Shown here: one piece after another, positions 45,243-54,828 of the stretch
Numbering within the stretch: position 1 is the first letter of the stretch
How the letters are laid out: every line of letters starts with the position of its first letter
Assembly: GCF_001310275.1 (NCBI RefSeq)
Contig: NZ_LGYZ01000048.1
Coordinates: 120,971 to 184,970, forward strand
DNA from: Nocardia arizonensis
GTDB lineage: Bacteria; Actinomycetota; Actinomycetes; Mycobacteriales; Mycobacteriaceae
DNA: 64,000 bases
Direction of reading: 5' to 3'
Position numbers and translations under genes: made by a program
The notes under the pieces: model-generated
What the model saw: only the letters and a program-made list of their open reading frames with translations
What the model was told of the DNA's origin: nothing
Databases searched by the model: none

Positions 45243-46471
45243 TGTGCTCCTGGATGTTCTGTCGTGGAGGGCTCGGGGTGCCCGCGTCGTCGCGGACCAC
45301 CGGGGTCGGTCGGGCGCCATGTCCGGTGCGACCGATCTCGAGCTGCGGAAATATCGGCGCGTCAATATCTTTCGGCACGCCGGGAGAACGCCGACCGCGC
45401 CCGGAATTCCGGGCGCGGTTCGGCCACATGATTACACGTCCACGGCCTCGATATACATACTCTGTCGGGTGTATGTCCCGGACCGTACGGGGATATTCCG
45501 CGACAAGCGGCCCGCGGAAGTCGCGGAGAAGTCGAATCATATTGTCGCCGAAGATCGGTGGAAGCCGGATGCCGGAGACTTGATTCAGAACTCGGTCGAC
45601 CGGAAGCGGGTCGGGTCGGCGGGGTTCCCGAATTTCCTCGGCACCGTCGCGGCGGTCCTGTCGTCGATATGCCGTGCGGGTCCGATCGAAATCCGCCGGA
45701 GTGTTTCTCTCGCTCGTTCCGTCATGGGATTTCTTGTTTCTCGCGATCGCGCACGGTCTGCGCGTGGACGACCGTGTGGCAGCACCGGCAGCGATCGGCG
45801 ACCACGCGCTGTCGCCGCGACCCCGGGGACAGACCGCTAACAGCAAATTTCTCGCGTTCATCGGGGGACGTGCGCCGGGGCGTCATCCGGTGATGTCGCG
45901 GCGCACACCCCCGCGGGGGACAGTCGGCGACCGCACCGCTGTCACCTACCAGTCCCGAGACGTCACCACTTGCGCGCACCGACCGGTCCGTCGACCGAAA
46001 GACCACCGGCGGGACACGCCTGTCCGAGAAGCCGGTTTCCGCACCGGATTTCCGACACGCCCGAGCGCGTGTCAACCGACAGCTATCGGCAGTGAAGGCC
46101 GCTCGGCCGTCGCGCCACCGTTGCGCGTCCTGTGCGCGCAGTTCGCCCGCACACGGGCCGAGTCGGGTCTCGGCGCGGAAAAATTCGTGACGACAACACG
46201 CCGAAATACGATCACATTTCGATGACAACGCGCCCATAACCGGGTGCCGCGTTCGAGTCGCAGCAAATTTCGCGACGCTGTGTCTGGTTTCGGACATTCG
46301 TTTGGAGGTACGTTTTTCACGGCCCCCCTGATCACATTGGAGCGATCAGGCCAACCAAGCCCTATGGACGGCGGTGCAGGCTCGGTCTTCACCTCCGCCG
46401 AGGCGGCCACCACGTTCGGCGCCCAGCGCACCGAGTGCTGGGTGGATGTGTTGACGGTTGGAAGGAAGGTC
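45243..46471. other. 1.2 kb region without a confident gene
   Basis: Open frames exist on both strands, but they are Arg-rich with no ribosome binding site or family resemblance. AT content is higher than in neighbouring coding DNA in places (around 45530 and 46180-46320). It should hold the divergent promoters of the AfsR-like protein and the glycosyltransferase operon. No trace of the missing BTAD/NB-ARC section was found. Confidence 0.4.
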
Positions 46472-47662
46472 ATGAGCGCTGGTCTATCCACGCCGTTCTC
46501 GGCGCATATCGCCTCTTCGGATTTGCTGTCGATCGATCATGTCGGCGAACGCTTCCGCATCGCGATGGTCGTCCCCCCGTATTTCGACGTACCGCCGAAG
46601 GCGTACGGCGGGGTAGAGGCCGTGGTGGCGGATCTGGTCGACGCCCTCGTCGTTCGCGGCCACGATGTCAGTCTCATCGGGGCGGGCGAACCGGGCACCT
46701 CGGCCAACTTCGTTCCCGTGTGGGATCGCGCGCTGCCGGAACGACTCGGCGAACCCTTCCCCGAGGTCGTGCACGCGCTGAAGGTGCGCAAGGCGGTCGA
46801 ACACCTCGCCGCCACTTCCGGTATCGACCTGGTGCACGATCACACCTTCGCCGGACCGCTCAACGCCCCGGCGTACTCCGGGCTCGGACTGCCGACGGTG
46901 CTGACCGTGCACGGCCCGGTCCAGGACGACTGCTACACCTATTACCGCGAATTGGGGGCCGAGGTCTCGCTCGTCGCCATCAGCGACCGCCAGCGCGAAC
47001 TGGCCCCGGACTTGAATTGGCATGGGCGCGTGCACAACGCGCTGCGGGTGGACAGCTTCCCGTATCAGGTGGACAAGGACGACTACGCGCTGTTCCTCGG
47101 CCGGTTCAACGAGGACAAAGCGCCGCATCTGGCCCTGGAAGCCGCGCACGCCGCTAAGATTCCTCTCGTACTGGCGGGCAAGTGCAGCGAGGCACCGGAG
47201 AAGGCGTACTTCGAGGAGAAGGTGCGACCGCTGCTCACCTCGGACGACTACGTGTTCGGGCTCGCCGACGCGACGGCCAAGCGCAAACTGCTGGCCGGTG
47301 CACGGTGTCTGCTGTTCCCGATCCGCTGGGAGGAACCGTTCGGCATGGTGATGATCGAAGCGATGGTCTGCGGCACACCGGTTGTCGCGCTACGCGGCGG
47401 CGCGGTGTCGGAAGTGGTCGTCGACGGTGTGACCGGGCGCATCTGCGAGGACCCGGCCGAACTGCCCGCCGCGATCGAGCAGGTCCGCGCCATGGACCCG
47501 GCCGCGTGCCGCGCGCACGTGGAGGCCAATTTCGGCGCCGACACCCTCGGCCGCGGCTACGAGCAGGTCTATTCCCGACTGCTGCGCGGCCACAACCGCA
47601 CTCGCACCGCACGCATGGACGAGACGGTGCCGATTCGAACCGTGGCGAGCGAGCCCGTATGA
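46472..47662 (+). CDS. GT4-type glycosyltransferase
   Basis: 396 residues from ATG 46472 (GGAAGGAAGG upstream); the frame is open upstream but lacks a signal. GT-B fold: RIAMVVPPYFDVPPKAYGGV (Gly-rich N-terminal loop with GGVE), VLTVHGPVQDD, DDYALFLGRFNEDKAPHLAL, then FPIRWEEPFGMVMIEAMVCG and GTPVVALRGG. The E-x7-E motif of retaining GT4 enzymes is present in EEPFGMVMIE. Its stop overlaps the debranching gene as ATGA, implying joint work on an α-glucan or osmolyte sugar. Confidence 0.9.
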   Translation: MSAGLSTPFSAHIASSDLLSIDHVGERFRIAMVVPPYFDVPPKAYGGVEAVVADLVDALVVRGHDVSLIGAGEPGTSANFVPVWDRALPERLGEPFPEVVHALKVRKAVEHLAATSGIDLVHDHTFAGPLNAPAYSGLGLPTVLTVHGPVQDDCYTYYRELGAEVSLVAISDRQRELAPDLNWHGRVHNALRVDSFPYQVDKDDYALFLGRFNEDKAPHLALEAAHAAKIPLVLAGKCSEAPEKAYFEEKVRPLLTSDDYVFGLADATAKRKLLAGARCLLFPIRWEEPFGMVMIEAMVCGTPVVALRGGAVSEVVVDGVTGRICEDPAELPAAIEQVRAMDPAACRAHVEANFGADTLGRGYEQVYSRLLRGHNRTRTARMDETVPIRTVASEPV

Positions 47663-49803
47663 GTGTCGACGCCGGGAGCCCACCCGACCCCGCGCCGCTC
47701 AATTCCGGTGAGCCGACCGCGCTCGGCGGCTGCGGAGGTTCGGTGACCCTCGTCGACGGCGGCACCTTCTGCCTGTCGGACCGGCTCGGCGATGTCGAGC
47801 CGGGGCGTCCACACGGACTGTTCTTCCGCGACGCGCGCGTGCTGTCGCGGTGGGAATTGCTCGTGGACGGCAAACCCGCTGAGTCGCTGTCGGTGCTGTC
47901 GCCGGAGGCCTTCGCCGCACGCTTCGTGCTGCGCAGGCCCCCGCAGTCCGGCCGCGCCGACTCGACCCTGCTGGTGCTGCGCGAACGGCTCGTCGCCGAC
48001 GGCATGCACGAGCGGATCACCTTGGAGAACATGGGCCGCGAACCCACCGCGGTCGCCCTCGAACTGCACGTCGAGGCCGATTTCGTGGATCTGTTCGCGG
48101 TCAAGGAAGGGCGCGCGGGTCACATGCGCGCCGATATCACCGTCGCCGAGGCCGAGTTGCTGCTGCACGACCGCACCGACCGCATGCGCGCCATCTCGAT
48201 CACCGCGAGCGTGGAGCCGACGGTACTGCCGGGCAGTCTGCACTGGCGAGTGGTGGTGCCGCCGAACGGGCGCTGGCACACCGAGATCATCGCCCACCCC
48301 ACGGTCGGCAACCAGCACCCGCCCATCACCCACACCCCCGGTGAACACCACCATCAGCACAGCGCGCCGTGCCGCAAGATCGCGGCCTGGCGCGACACCG
48401 CCACCAAGATCACCGCGACCGACACCGTCCTGACCCGGATACTGCGGCGGTCCGAAAGCGACCTGGGCGCCTTGCAGATCCACGACGAGTCCGGCGAGGG
48501 CCGTCCGTTCGTGGCCGCGGGCGCGCCGTGGTTCATGACCCTGTTCGGCCGCGACAGCCTGCTGACCGCGTGGATGACGCTGCCGCTCGAGGTCGATCTC
48601 GCCCTCGGCACCCTCCAGCAGTTGGCCGAACTCCAAGGCCGCGACGTCGATCCGCTCACCGAAGAGGAACCCGGCCGCATCATGCACGAGATGCGGCGCG
48701 GACCGGCCAGCGGTCAGGTCCTCGGTGGCGACACCTACTACGGAACCGTCGACGCCACACCGCTTTTCCTCATGCTGCTGGCCGAATCCCACCGCTGGGG
48801 CGCGGATACGGACTCGGTTCGGGCACTGCTGCCCGCCGCCGACGCCGCGATCTACTGGATGACCGAATTCGGCGACAGCGACGGCGACGGGTTCATCGAA
48901 TACCAACGCGCCACCGACCGCGGTCTGATCAACCAGGGCTGGAAGGACAGCTTCGACGGAATCAACGACGCGGCAGGACATCTCGCGGAGGCGCCGATCG
49001 CGCTGTGCGAGGTGCAGGGCTACGCCTACGCGGCGTTCCTGGCCCGCGCGCGTCTGGCCGACGCCTTCGACGACACCCGCACCGCGGCGCTCATGCGCGA
49101 ACGCGCCGAGGAGTTGCGCGGCAAGTTCACCGAGCAGTTCTGGCTGCCCGACCGCGGCTGGTTCGCCGTCGCCCTCGACGCGAGCAAACGTCCCGTCGAC
49201 GCGCTCACCAGCAATGCCGCGCACTGCCTGTGGACGGGCATCGTCACCGACGAGCACGCCGCCCAACTGATCGACCGCCTCGCGGGCGACACGATGAACA
49301 CCGGTTTCGGGATGCGCACCCTGGCTACCTCCATGGGCGCCTACAACCCGATGAGCTACCACTGCGGATCGGTATGGCCGCACGACACCGCCATCGCCGT
49401 CGCCGGACTGCTGCGCTACCGCCACATCCCCGGCGCGGTCGAACTGGCCGGGCGGCTGACAGCCGGACTGCTCGACGCGGCCGCCGCGTTCGGCGGGCGG
49501 CTGCCCGAACTGTTCTGCGGATTCGCCCGCGACCAGTTCTCGGTGCCGGTCCCGTATCCGACATCCTGTTCACCGCAGGCGTGGGCCAGCGCCGCACCGC
49601 TGCTGCTGGTCCGCTCATTCCTCGGACTCGACCCCGACGTGCCCGCGCGCACACTCACCGTCCGGCCGCTGGTGCCGCGCGGTTGGGGTCGCATCCGACT
49701 CGAAGACCTGCGCCTCGGCGCGGTGACCGTCGACCTCGAGGCCGAAGGCGACCAGGTCACCACGGCGCGCGTGCCGGACGAGTGGAAACTCGTGACCCGA
49801 TGA
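47659..49803 (+). CDS. Glycogen-debranching/MGH1-like glycosidase
   Basis: 714 residues. N-terminal β-domain (FCLSDRLGDVEPGRPHGLFF, then RDARVLSRWELLVDG) typical of the bis-domain amylo-α-1,6-glucosidase group. An (α/α)6 barrel follows: PWFMTLFGRDSLLTAWMTLP (catalytic Asp region), GRIMHEMRRG, GTVDATPLFLMLLAESHRW, DGDGFIEYQR, NQGWKDSFDG and YHCGSVWPHDTAIAVAGL. Probably releases glucose from an α-glucan or trehalose-like product. Translationally coupled to the glycosyltransferase. Confidence 0.88.
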   Translation: MSVDAGSPPDPAPLNSGEPTALGGCGGSVTLVDGGTFCLSDRLGDVEPGRPHGLFFRDARVLSRWELLVDGKPAESLSVLSPEAFAARFVLRRPPQSGRADSTLLVLRERLVADGMHERITLENMGREPTAVALELHVEADFVDLFAVKEGRAGHMRADITVAEAELLLHDRTDRMRAISITASVEPTVLPGSLHWRVVVPPNGRWHTEIIAHPTVGNQHPPITHTPGEHHHQHSAPCRKIAAWRDTATKITATDTVLTRILRRSESDLGALQIHDESGEGRPFVAAGAPWFMTLFGRDSLLTAWMTLPLEVDLALGTLQQLAELQGRDVDPLTEEEPGRIMHEMRRGPASGQVLGGDTYYGTVDATPLFLMLLAESHRWGADTDSVRALLPAADAAIYWMTEFGDSDGDGFIEYQRATDRGLINQGWKDSFDGINDAAGHLAEAPIALCEVQGYAYAAFLARARLADAFDDTRTAALMRERAEELRGKFTEQFWLPDRGWFAVALDASKRPVDALTSNAAHCLWTGIVTDEHAAQLIDRLAGDTMNTGFGMRTLATSMGAYNPMSYHCGSVWPHDTAIAVAGLLRYRHIPGAVELAGRLTAGLLDAAAAFGGRLPELFCGFARDQFSVPVPYPTSCSPQAWASAAPLLLVRSFLGLDPDVPARTLTVRPLVPRGWGRIRLEDLRLGAVTVDLEAEGDQVTTARVPDEWKLVTR

Positions 49804-49866
49804 AACCCGGTGCGTGACATCCTCGTCCATGACACACCCCACCGGATACGGAACGGGAGGTGCACG

Positions 49867-50043
49867 ATGCAGACATCGCTGGACACCAGGGACCTGTGGA
49901 ACTCGCGACACCGCGACTGCCACGCCGATCCCACCGATCTGGATCTCGACCTGGCCCGATTCCTGTGCAGCACGCACGCCGGACACGGCCCCGACTGCCG
50001 CCAGTACCTGGCCGCGGCCGCCTATCGCACCCTGCATACCTGA
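49867..50043 (+). CDS. Small Cys/His-containing hypothetical protein
   Basis: 58 residues from ATG 49867 (GGGAGG upstream). Contains NSRHRDCHADPTDLDLDLA, then FLCSTHAGHGPDCRQYLAA. Three Cys and four His suggest possible metal binding. It sits between the debranching enzyme and 6-phosphogluconate dehydrogenase in the same direction. No family recognised, though strong translation signals support a real gene. Confidence 0.6.
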   Translation: MQTSLDTRDLWNSRHRDCHADPTDLDLDLARFLCSTHAGHGPDCRQYLAAAAYRTLHT

Positions 50044-50178
50044 ACGCCCGCACGGCCCGTCGACGGGCCGCGGGGCGGCGCGGTGTCCGGCCCCGCTGCC
50101 GGAGGTAGTAGAAAGATAGGGGTCGGGCCGCCCGTTCGCGCGGCACGCCCCTACACCGTCGACGAAGGAAGCTGATTG

Positions 50179-51615
50179 ATGGCAGCGCGCGCACAGATCG
50201 GGGTCACCGGCCTCGCGGTCATGGGCAGCAATATCGCCCGAAACTTCGCCAAGCACGGCTACACCGTCGCCCTGCACAACCGCAGCATCGCCAAGACCGA
50301 CGCACTGCTGGCCGAACACGGCGGCGACGGCGACTTCGTGCGCACCGAGACCGTCGAGGAGTTCGTTGCGGCGCTCGAGAAACCGCGCCGGGTGCTCGTC
50401 ATGGTCAAAGCGGGCGATGCCACCGACGCCGTCATCGAGGAACTCGCCGCCGTGATGGAACAAGGCGACATCATCATCGACGGCGGCAACGCCCTCTACA
50501 CCGACACCATCCGCCGCGAAGCCGCCATGAAGGCACGCGGACTGAACTTCGTCGGAGCGGGCATCTCCGGCGGCGAGGAGGGCGCGCTCAACGGCCCCTC
50601 GATCATGCCCGGCGGCCCCGCCGAATCCTACGAGTCGCTCGGCCCGCTGCTGGAATCGATCGCCGCGCAGGTCGACGGCACCCCCTGCTGCACCCACATC
50701 GGGCCCGACGGGTCGGGGCACTTCGTGAAGATGGTGCACAACGGCATCGAATACGCCGACATGCAGCTCATCGGCGAGGCGTACCACCTGTTCCGCGACG
50801 CGCTCGGATTCGACGCCGAGCAGATCGCCGACGTGTTCACCCAGTGGAACACCGGCGACCTGGAAAGCTACCTGGTCGAGATCACCGCCGAGGTCCTCCG
50901 GCAGATCGACGCCAAGACCGGCGAACCGCTGGTCGATGTGATCGTCGATGCCGCCGAACAGAAGGGCACCGGCCGCTGGACCGTGAAATCCGCGCTCGAC
51001 CTGGGCGTTCCGGTCACCGGTATCGCCGAGGCCGTCTTCGCGCGCGCCCTGTCGGGATCGCGGGCCCAGCGCAGCGCCGCCCGCGGCCTGGCCTCGGGCA
51101 CGCTCGCGGCCGAGCCAACCGATGTCGCGCAGTTCACCGAGGACATCCGCCAGGCGCTCTACGCGTCCAAGGTGGTCGCCTACGCGCAGGGTTTCGACCA
51201 GATCGCCGCGGGCAGCGCCGAATACGGCTGGAACCTGCACCCCGGTGATCTGGCCACCATCTGGCGCGGCGGCTGCATCATCCGCGCCCGCTTCCTCAAC
51301 CGCATCAAGGAAGCCTACGAGCAGGATCCGCGGCTGCCGAGCCTGATCCTTGCCCCTTACTTCCGCGAGGCCGTCGAAACCGCCATCGACAGCTGGCGAC
51401 GTGTCGTGATCACCGCGACCGGCCTCGGAATTCCGGTGCCCGCGTTCGCCTCGTCGCTGTCCTACTACGACGCATTGCGCGCCGAGCGGCTCCCGGCGGC
51501 ACTGACCCAGGCCCAGCGCGACTACTTCGGCGCGCACACCTATGAACGCGTGGACGCCGACGGTAAGTACCACACATTGTGGAGCGGTGACCGAAGCGAG
51601 GTCTCCGCCGGCTGA
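50179..51615 (+). CDS. gnd: 6-phosphogluconate dehydrogenase (decarboxylating)
   Basis: 478 residues from ATG 50179, full length for the dimeric NADP enzyme. Nucleotide motif GLAVMGSNIARNFAKHGY with HNRS; the signature GISGGEEGALNGPSIMPGG; catalytic Lys in FVKMVHNGIEYADM; C-terminal FASSLSYYDALRAERLPAAL. Converts 6-phosphogluconate to ribulose 5-phosphate with NADPH. Placed with sugar-polymer genes, it may feed the pentose phosphate pathway under stress. Confidence 0.96.
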   Translation: MAARAQIGVTGLAVMGSNIARNFAKHGYTVALHNRSIAKTDALLAEHGGDGDFVRTETVEEFVAALEKPRRVLVMVKAGDATDAVIEELAAVMEQGDIIIDGGNALYTDTIRREAAMKARGLNFVGAGISGGEEGALNGPSIMPGGPAESYESLGPLLESIAAQVDGTPCCTHIGPDGSGHFVKMVHNGIEYADMQLIGEAYHLFRDALGFDAEQIADVFTQWNTGDLESYLVEITAEVLRQIDAKTGEPLVDVIVDAAEQKGTGRWTVKSALDLGVPVTGIAEAVFARALSGSRAQRSAARGLASGTLAAEPTDVAQFTEDIRQALYASKVVAYAQGFDQIAAGSAEYGWNLHPGDLATIWRGGCIIRARFLNRIKEAYEQDPRLPSLILAPYFREAVETAIDSWRRVVITATGLGIPVPAFASSLSYYDALRAERLPAALTQAQRDYFGAHTYERVDADGKYHTLWSGDRSEVSAG

Positions 51616-51717
51616 ACCGGCCGGGCCGTTCGATTCGCACGCGGCGTCGGGCGGCCCGTCTCGCATTCGTCGCCGGTCCCGGACCGCGCGAATCGCCGAG
51701 GTCCGCGCACGATTCGA

Positions 51718-53592
51718 TCAGCGATCCGCTTGCCGGGCAATCCTGTCGACGAACCAGCGCGCCAGCCAGTCGACCGCGGTGGTGCCGTCGGCGTCGACGA
51801 CGTAGCTGCCGTAGCTCTGGTGCGCGCCCGAGACGACGAAGACGGCGGTGCTCAGCGCTTCGGAGACGAGTCGGTCCAGTCCACGTGCACTGTCACCGTC
51901 GGCGATGGTGTCGGCGAGCCTGCTCATTTCCGCGCCTGCGGCGCCGCCGAGGTCGGTCACGGCGACGGCGAGGACCTCGGCGGCGGCCGCGGGCACGGCC
52001 GCGGCGGATGCGACGATCGCGGCGGGCGGCGCGCCCGCCGCGAGTGCGTCGGTCACCCGCCACAGCGCGTCACGGAGGTCGATCAGTCGTTCGGTCATGG
52101 CGGCGATGTCGAATTCCGCGACGGCGCGCACCAATTGGGCCGCAAGCGAGATCGACCCGGTAGCGTCGGGGACCAGACCGAGGATGCGGGAGACCTCGAA
52201 CAGGTTGTCGCCCGCGGTGCGCAGCAGCGGGGACAGCGCGCGATCGACGATCGCGACGAGGTCGCTCAGTTCTCGTGCCACGGCAGCGATATCCGCGCCC
52301 GGACGCGCCATCGCCGCGATGCGGGTCACCGCCAGTCCGATGGCGGGCAGCGCGTCGGCGAATCGGACACCGTCGGCCGCCACGTCGGCGAATCGGTCGA
52401 TCAGCGCCGAGGGCCAGGCGCGGGCCAGGACATGCCAGGCGGCGCGCACCGCGTCCTCGGAGTGGGCGGCCAGGAGTTCGAGCAGTGGTGCGGTGGCGGT
52501 GGTGACGGCACGCGCGGCGTCGGCGGAGGTGACGCGGTCCGTATCGCCCGCGGCCTCGAGGACGGTCAGGGCCGAGTCGAGGTCCGATACGGCGACGCTG
52601 TCGAGGATAGCGGCGGCCAGGGCTTCGGGGGCGTTCGGTGCGGCGGCGGCCAACGCGGCATTGGCAGCGGGATTGCGTGTCGCCCAACGGGACAGCTCAC
52701 GCAGGGGACGCAGCGTTGAGGTGAGTCGGCCCGCCGCGGCGGCGGTGCGGGCGGGTGAGCCGGTGGCGAGGGCGGAGGCCATGCGGTCGATGCCGGTGGC
52801 GAGCGCGGGCAGGTTCACGTCGGCGAAATCGGAGCTGAGGAGTCCGTCCAGGGCCGCGGTCGCCGGGTCGGTGGGGATCGCGTCGATGCCGGTTGGCTGG
52901 GACAGCAGGCGGCCGAGGGTGCTGAGCAAGGGGCTGGCGGCCGATTCGGTGGCGCAGTATTTGTCGCGGACGGCGCAGATCTGGGCCGTGACGGGGGCGA
53001 GGTCGCAGAAGCCGCCGGCGCGCGGTCCCGCCAGCCCGGCGCCGAGGACGGGTGGGCCGATGAAGGTCGCGCCGGCCGTGCCCTGGCGCGGGTCGGCGAT
53101 CAGACCTACCGCGAGGACACGGTCCGCGGGCACCGGCGATCCGGTGCAGCCGATGGTCGCGGCCACGTCGCCGAGGGCGTCCGCGCCCTGGCTGTAACCC
53201 GCGAGAACGAATCTCGTTGCCGGACAGCGTGATCCGATCTCACGCAGAGCCCGCGTTGCGGCGCCGACACCGGTGGCCTTGCTCTCGGCATAGGGCATGC
53301 CGTCGAACGCCACCGCGGCGTAGGCCGGATAGCGTGCCTCGAAACGGTCGTCGAGGTCGGCGCGCAGTGCGGTGGCCAGCGGGGCGAGCAGTCCGACCGG
53401 CACCTGTTCGTCTGCGTCGGGACCGGTTTCCCAGGTGCCGGGCAGGAAGATCCCCGCCACGGCCGGGCAGTCCGGGTCGGTGGCGGGCGCCGCGGCGGCG
53501 ACGGTCGGGGTCGCAGTCGCGGCCACGCACGCGACGATGGTGACCAGTTGCCGCATCGTCGGTCCGCTTCGGCCCCCGCGCGTTGCACCCAT
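51718..53592 (-). CDS. Cutinase-like secreted hydrolase with large helical insertion
   Basis: 624 residues from ATG 53592 (GGGAGG upstream). Signal peptide with MRQLVTIVACVAATATPTVA. The cutinase fold shows the nucleophile Ser134 in FVLAGYSQGADAL and the Asp210/disulfide section ICAVRDKYC. The matching catalytic His591 (SGAHQSYGSYVVDADG) comes about 380 residues later, whereas in normal cutinases it follows within ~15. The intervening part is Ala/Leu/Asp-rich and almost entirely helical. Probably a surface lipid esterase whose lid or interaction module is the insertion. Mycolate-layer lipids are likely substrates. Confidence 0.8.
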   Translation of the reverse strand: MGATRGGRSGPTMRQLVTIVACVAATATPTVAAAAPATDPDCPAVAGIFLPGTWETGPDADEQVPVGLLAPLATALRADLDDRFEARYPAYAAVAFDGMPYAESKATGVGAATRALREIGSRCPATRFVLAGYSQGADALGDVAATIGCTGSPVPADRVLAVGLIADPRQGTAGATFIGPPVLGAGLAGPRAGGFCDLAPVTAQICAVRDKYCATESAASPLLSTLGRLLSQPTGIDAIPTDPATAALDGLLSSDFADVNLPALATGIDRMASALATGSPARTAAAAGRLTSTLRPLRELSRWATRNPAANAALAAAAPNAPEALAAAILDSVAVSDLDSALTVLEAAGDTDRVTSADAARAVTTATAPLLELLAAHSEDAVRAAWHVLARAWPSALIDRFADVAADGVRFADALPAIGLAVTRIAAMARPGADIAAVARELSDLVAIVDRALSPLLRTAGDNLFEVSRILGLVPDATGSISLAAQLVRAVAEFDIAAMTERLIDLRDALWRVTDALAAGAPPAAIVASAAAVPAAAAEVLAVAVTDLGGAAGAEMSRLADTIADGDSARGLDRLVSEALSTAVFVVSGAHQSYGSYVVDADGTTAVDWLARWFVDRIARQADR

Positions 53593-53656
53593 CGGGCCGC
53601 CTCCCATCCTCGGTTCGAGCGCTCGCTTCATTTCATCAGCGACACCCGCTCGTCGG

Positions 53657-53678
53657 AGTGAAATAGATAGATTTCACT
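53657..53678. promoter_or_regulatory. Palindrome upstream of cutinase-like gene
   Basis: AGTGAAAT-AGATAG-ATTTCACT, a perfect 8+6+8 inverted repeat 65 bases upstream of the cutinase-like start. Probable operator; the cognate regulator is not evident nearby. Confidence 0.5.
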
Positions 53679-53837
53679 ATGGGAGTCGGCGTGTGGGACT
53701 TCAGGGCTGGGCTTCAGGTTGGTGGAGGCGATGCCGAGTCCGACGAACAGCACGGTGAGAACGGCCTACGCATTTGGGTTGCGGCGCAACGAAATTCTGA
53801 CACCAAACCGGCAGATCGAAGCACTTCGCGCGTGCCC

Positions 53838-54506
53838 TCACGGTTTGATTCGGGCTCCGAATAGCGACAGACACTCCGCTGGCCCGGTCACTTCCACCGG
53901 CATGCTCCGACGCGCTTCCCATCTCTCACGCGTCAGCCGCAACCGACGTATCACCGCCGGCCTTCCCCGCACTGCATGCACCTCGAGCCCGTCGGGCTCG
54001 TATCCGAGATTGCGTGAGACTCCGTGCGAGCCCAGGTTGTCCTCGAACGCGCCCGATACCGCCGACTCGGCCCCGAGATGAGCGAAAGCCAACTCCAGAA
54101 CTGCGGCCCGCATCTCGGTTCCGATGCCTCGCCCGTGATGGATTCGGCCGAGCCAGGATCCGGTGTTCACCTCGCAGCAGACCGCGAAGTCCTTCGCACT
54201 GATCGTCTGGGTGCCAACCGACTCCCCCTCTCGGAGCACGACGAGATTGAGTGCCCACGCATCGACTTGCCAGTCGGCCCAACATCGCCAGTGCCACCGC
54301 AGCACCCGCTGCGCACACTCGTCTGGTTCCGCATCGGTCCACTCCGCAGTGAACGGCTGCACCGCCGGATCATGCACTCCCTCCGCGGCCAGCCCAGCAA
54401 GCGCGCCCAGATCCTCCAAACCGGGCAGACGCAGTTCCAGACGCGGTGTCCGCACCCGCAATCCGGCCAAGGGCCAGTACTTCATCAGGCTCATGCCCGC
54501 CATCAT
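53838..54506 (-). CDS. GNAT family N-acetyltransferase
   Basis: 222 residues. LRVRTPRLELRLPGLEDLGA is the β1-α1 start of RimJ-type GNATs; LVVLREGESVGTQTISAKDF and WLGRIHHGRGIGTEMRAAVL give the acetyl-CoA loop (R/Q-x-x-G-x-G/A as HHGRGIGTEM); then FEDNLGSHGVSRNLGYE. Acceptor unknown (protein N-terminus or a drug). ATG 54506 or 54494. Confidence 0.88.
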   Translation of the reverse strand: MMAGMSLMKYWPLAGLRVRTPRLELRLPGLEDLGALAGLAAEGVHDPAVQPFTAEWTDAEPDECAQRVLRWHWRCWADWQVDAWALNLVVLREGESVGTQTISAKDFAVCCEVNTGSWLGRIHHGRGIGTEMRAAVLELAFAHLGAESAVSGAFEDNLGSHGVSRNLGYEPDGLEVHAVRGRPAVIRRLRLTRERWEARRSMPVEVTGPAECLSLFGARIKP

Positions 54507-54569
54507 GGCCGCCGGGCAGCATTCGGGGCCACCGGGTTTCGCCAGCGGCGGACCCGGAAACGGTCGCGA

Positions 54570-54782
54570 TCAAGAGAGACGATCGGGGGAATACAGACCG
54601 GTTGAATACGGGTCGTTGCCAGTCCCACACACCGCCTCGCCGATGGCACCGAACTCGATGTTGCGCATCATCGCAGGCAGGAACGAGCGGACAGTGGCGA
54701 ATTCGCCCGGATAGCTGGAAGCCACCGGCGCCGGCGTCCGAGGATTGATCTGCGGCGTGGGCCGGTCGCGGGTGATGGCCAT
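54570..54782 (-). CDS. Small hypothetical protein
   Basis: 70 residues from ATG 54782 (GGAGG upstream). Pro-rich N-terminus (RPTPQINPRTPAPVASSYPG), then FATVRSFLPAMMRNIEFGAI and CGTGNDPYSTGLYSPDRLS. It has one Cys and no signal peptide. No family recognised. 46 bases beyond the CBS gene in the same direction, so possibly cotranscribed. Confidence 0.5.
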   Translation of the reverse strand: MAITRDRPTPQINPRTPAPVASSYPGEFATVRSFLPAMMRNIEFGAIGEAVCGTGNDPYSTGLYSPDRLS

Positions 54783-54828
54783 CGCGCGTCCTCCGTGCGG
54801 TGGCAGGCGCATCGGTCGCGTCGGCCGG

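Noticed and set aside
45674..46297. Overlapping frames in the 1.2 kb gap before the glycosyltransferase
   Set aside because: Arg/Ser-rich on both strands with no translation signals.
49615..51666. 683-codon minus-strand frame opposite gnd
   Set aside because: gnd on the plus strand is unmistakable; the antisense product is Gly/Asp/Val-rich noise.
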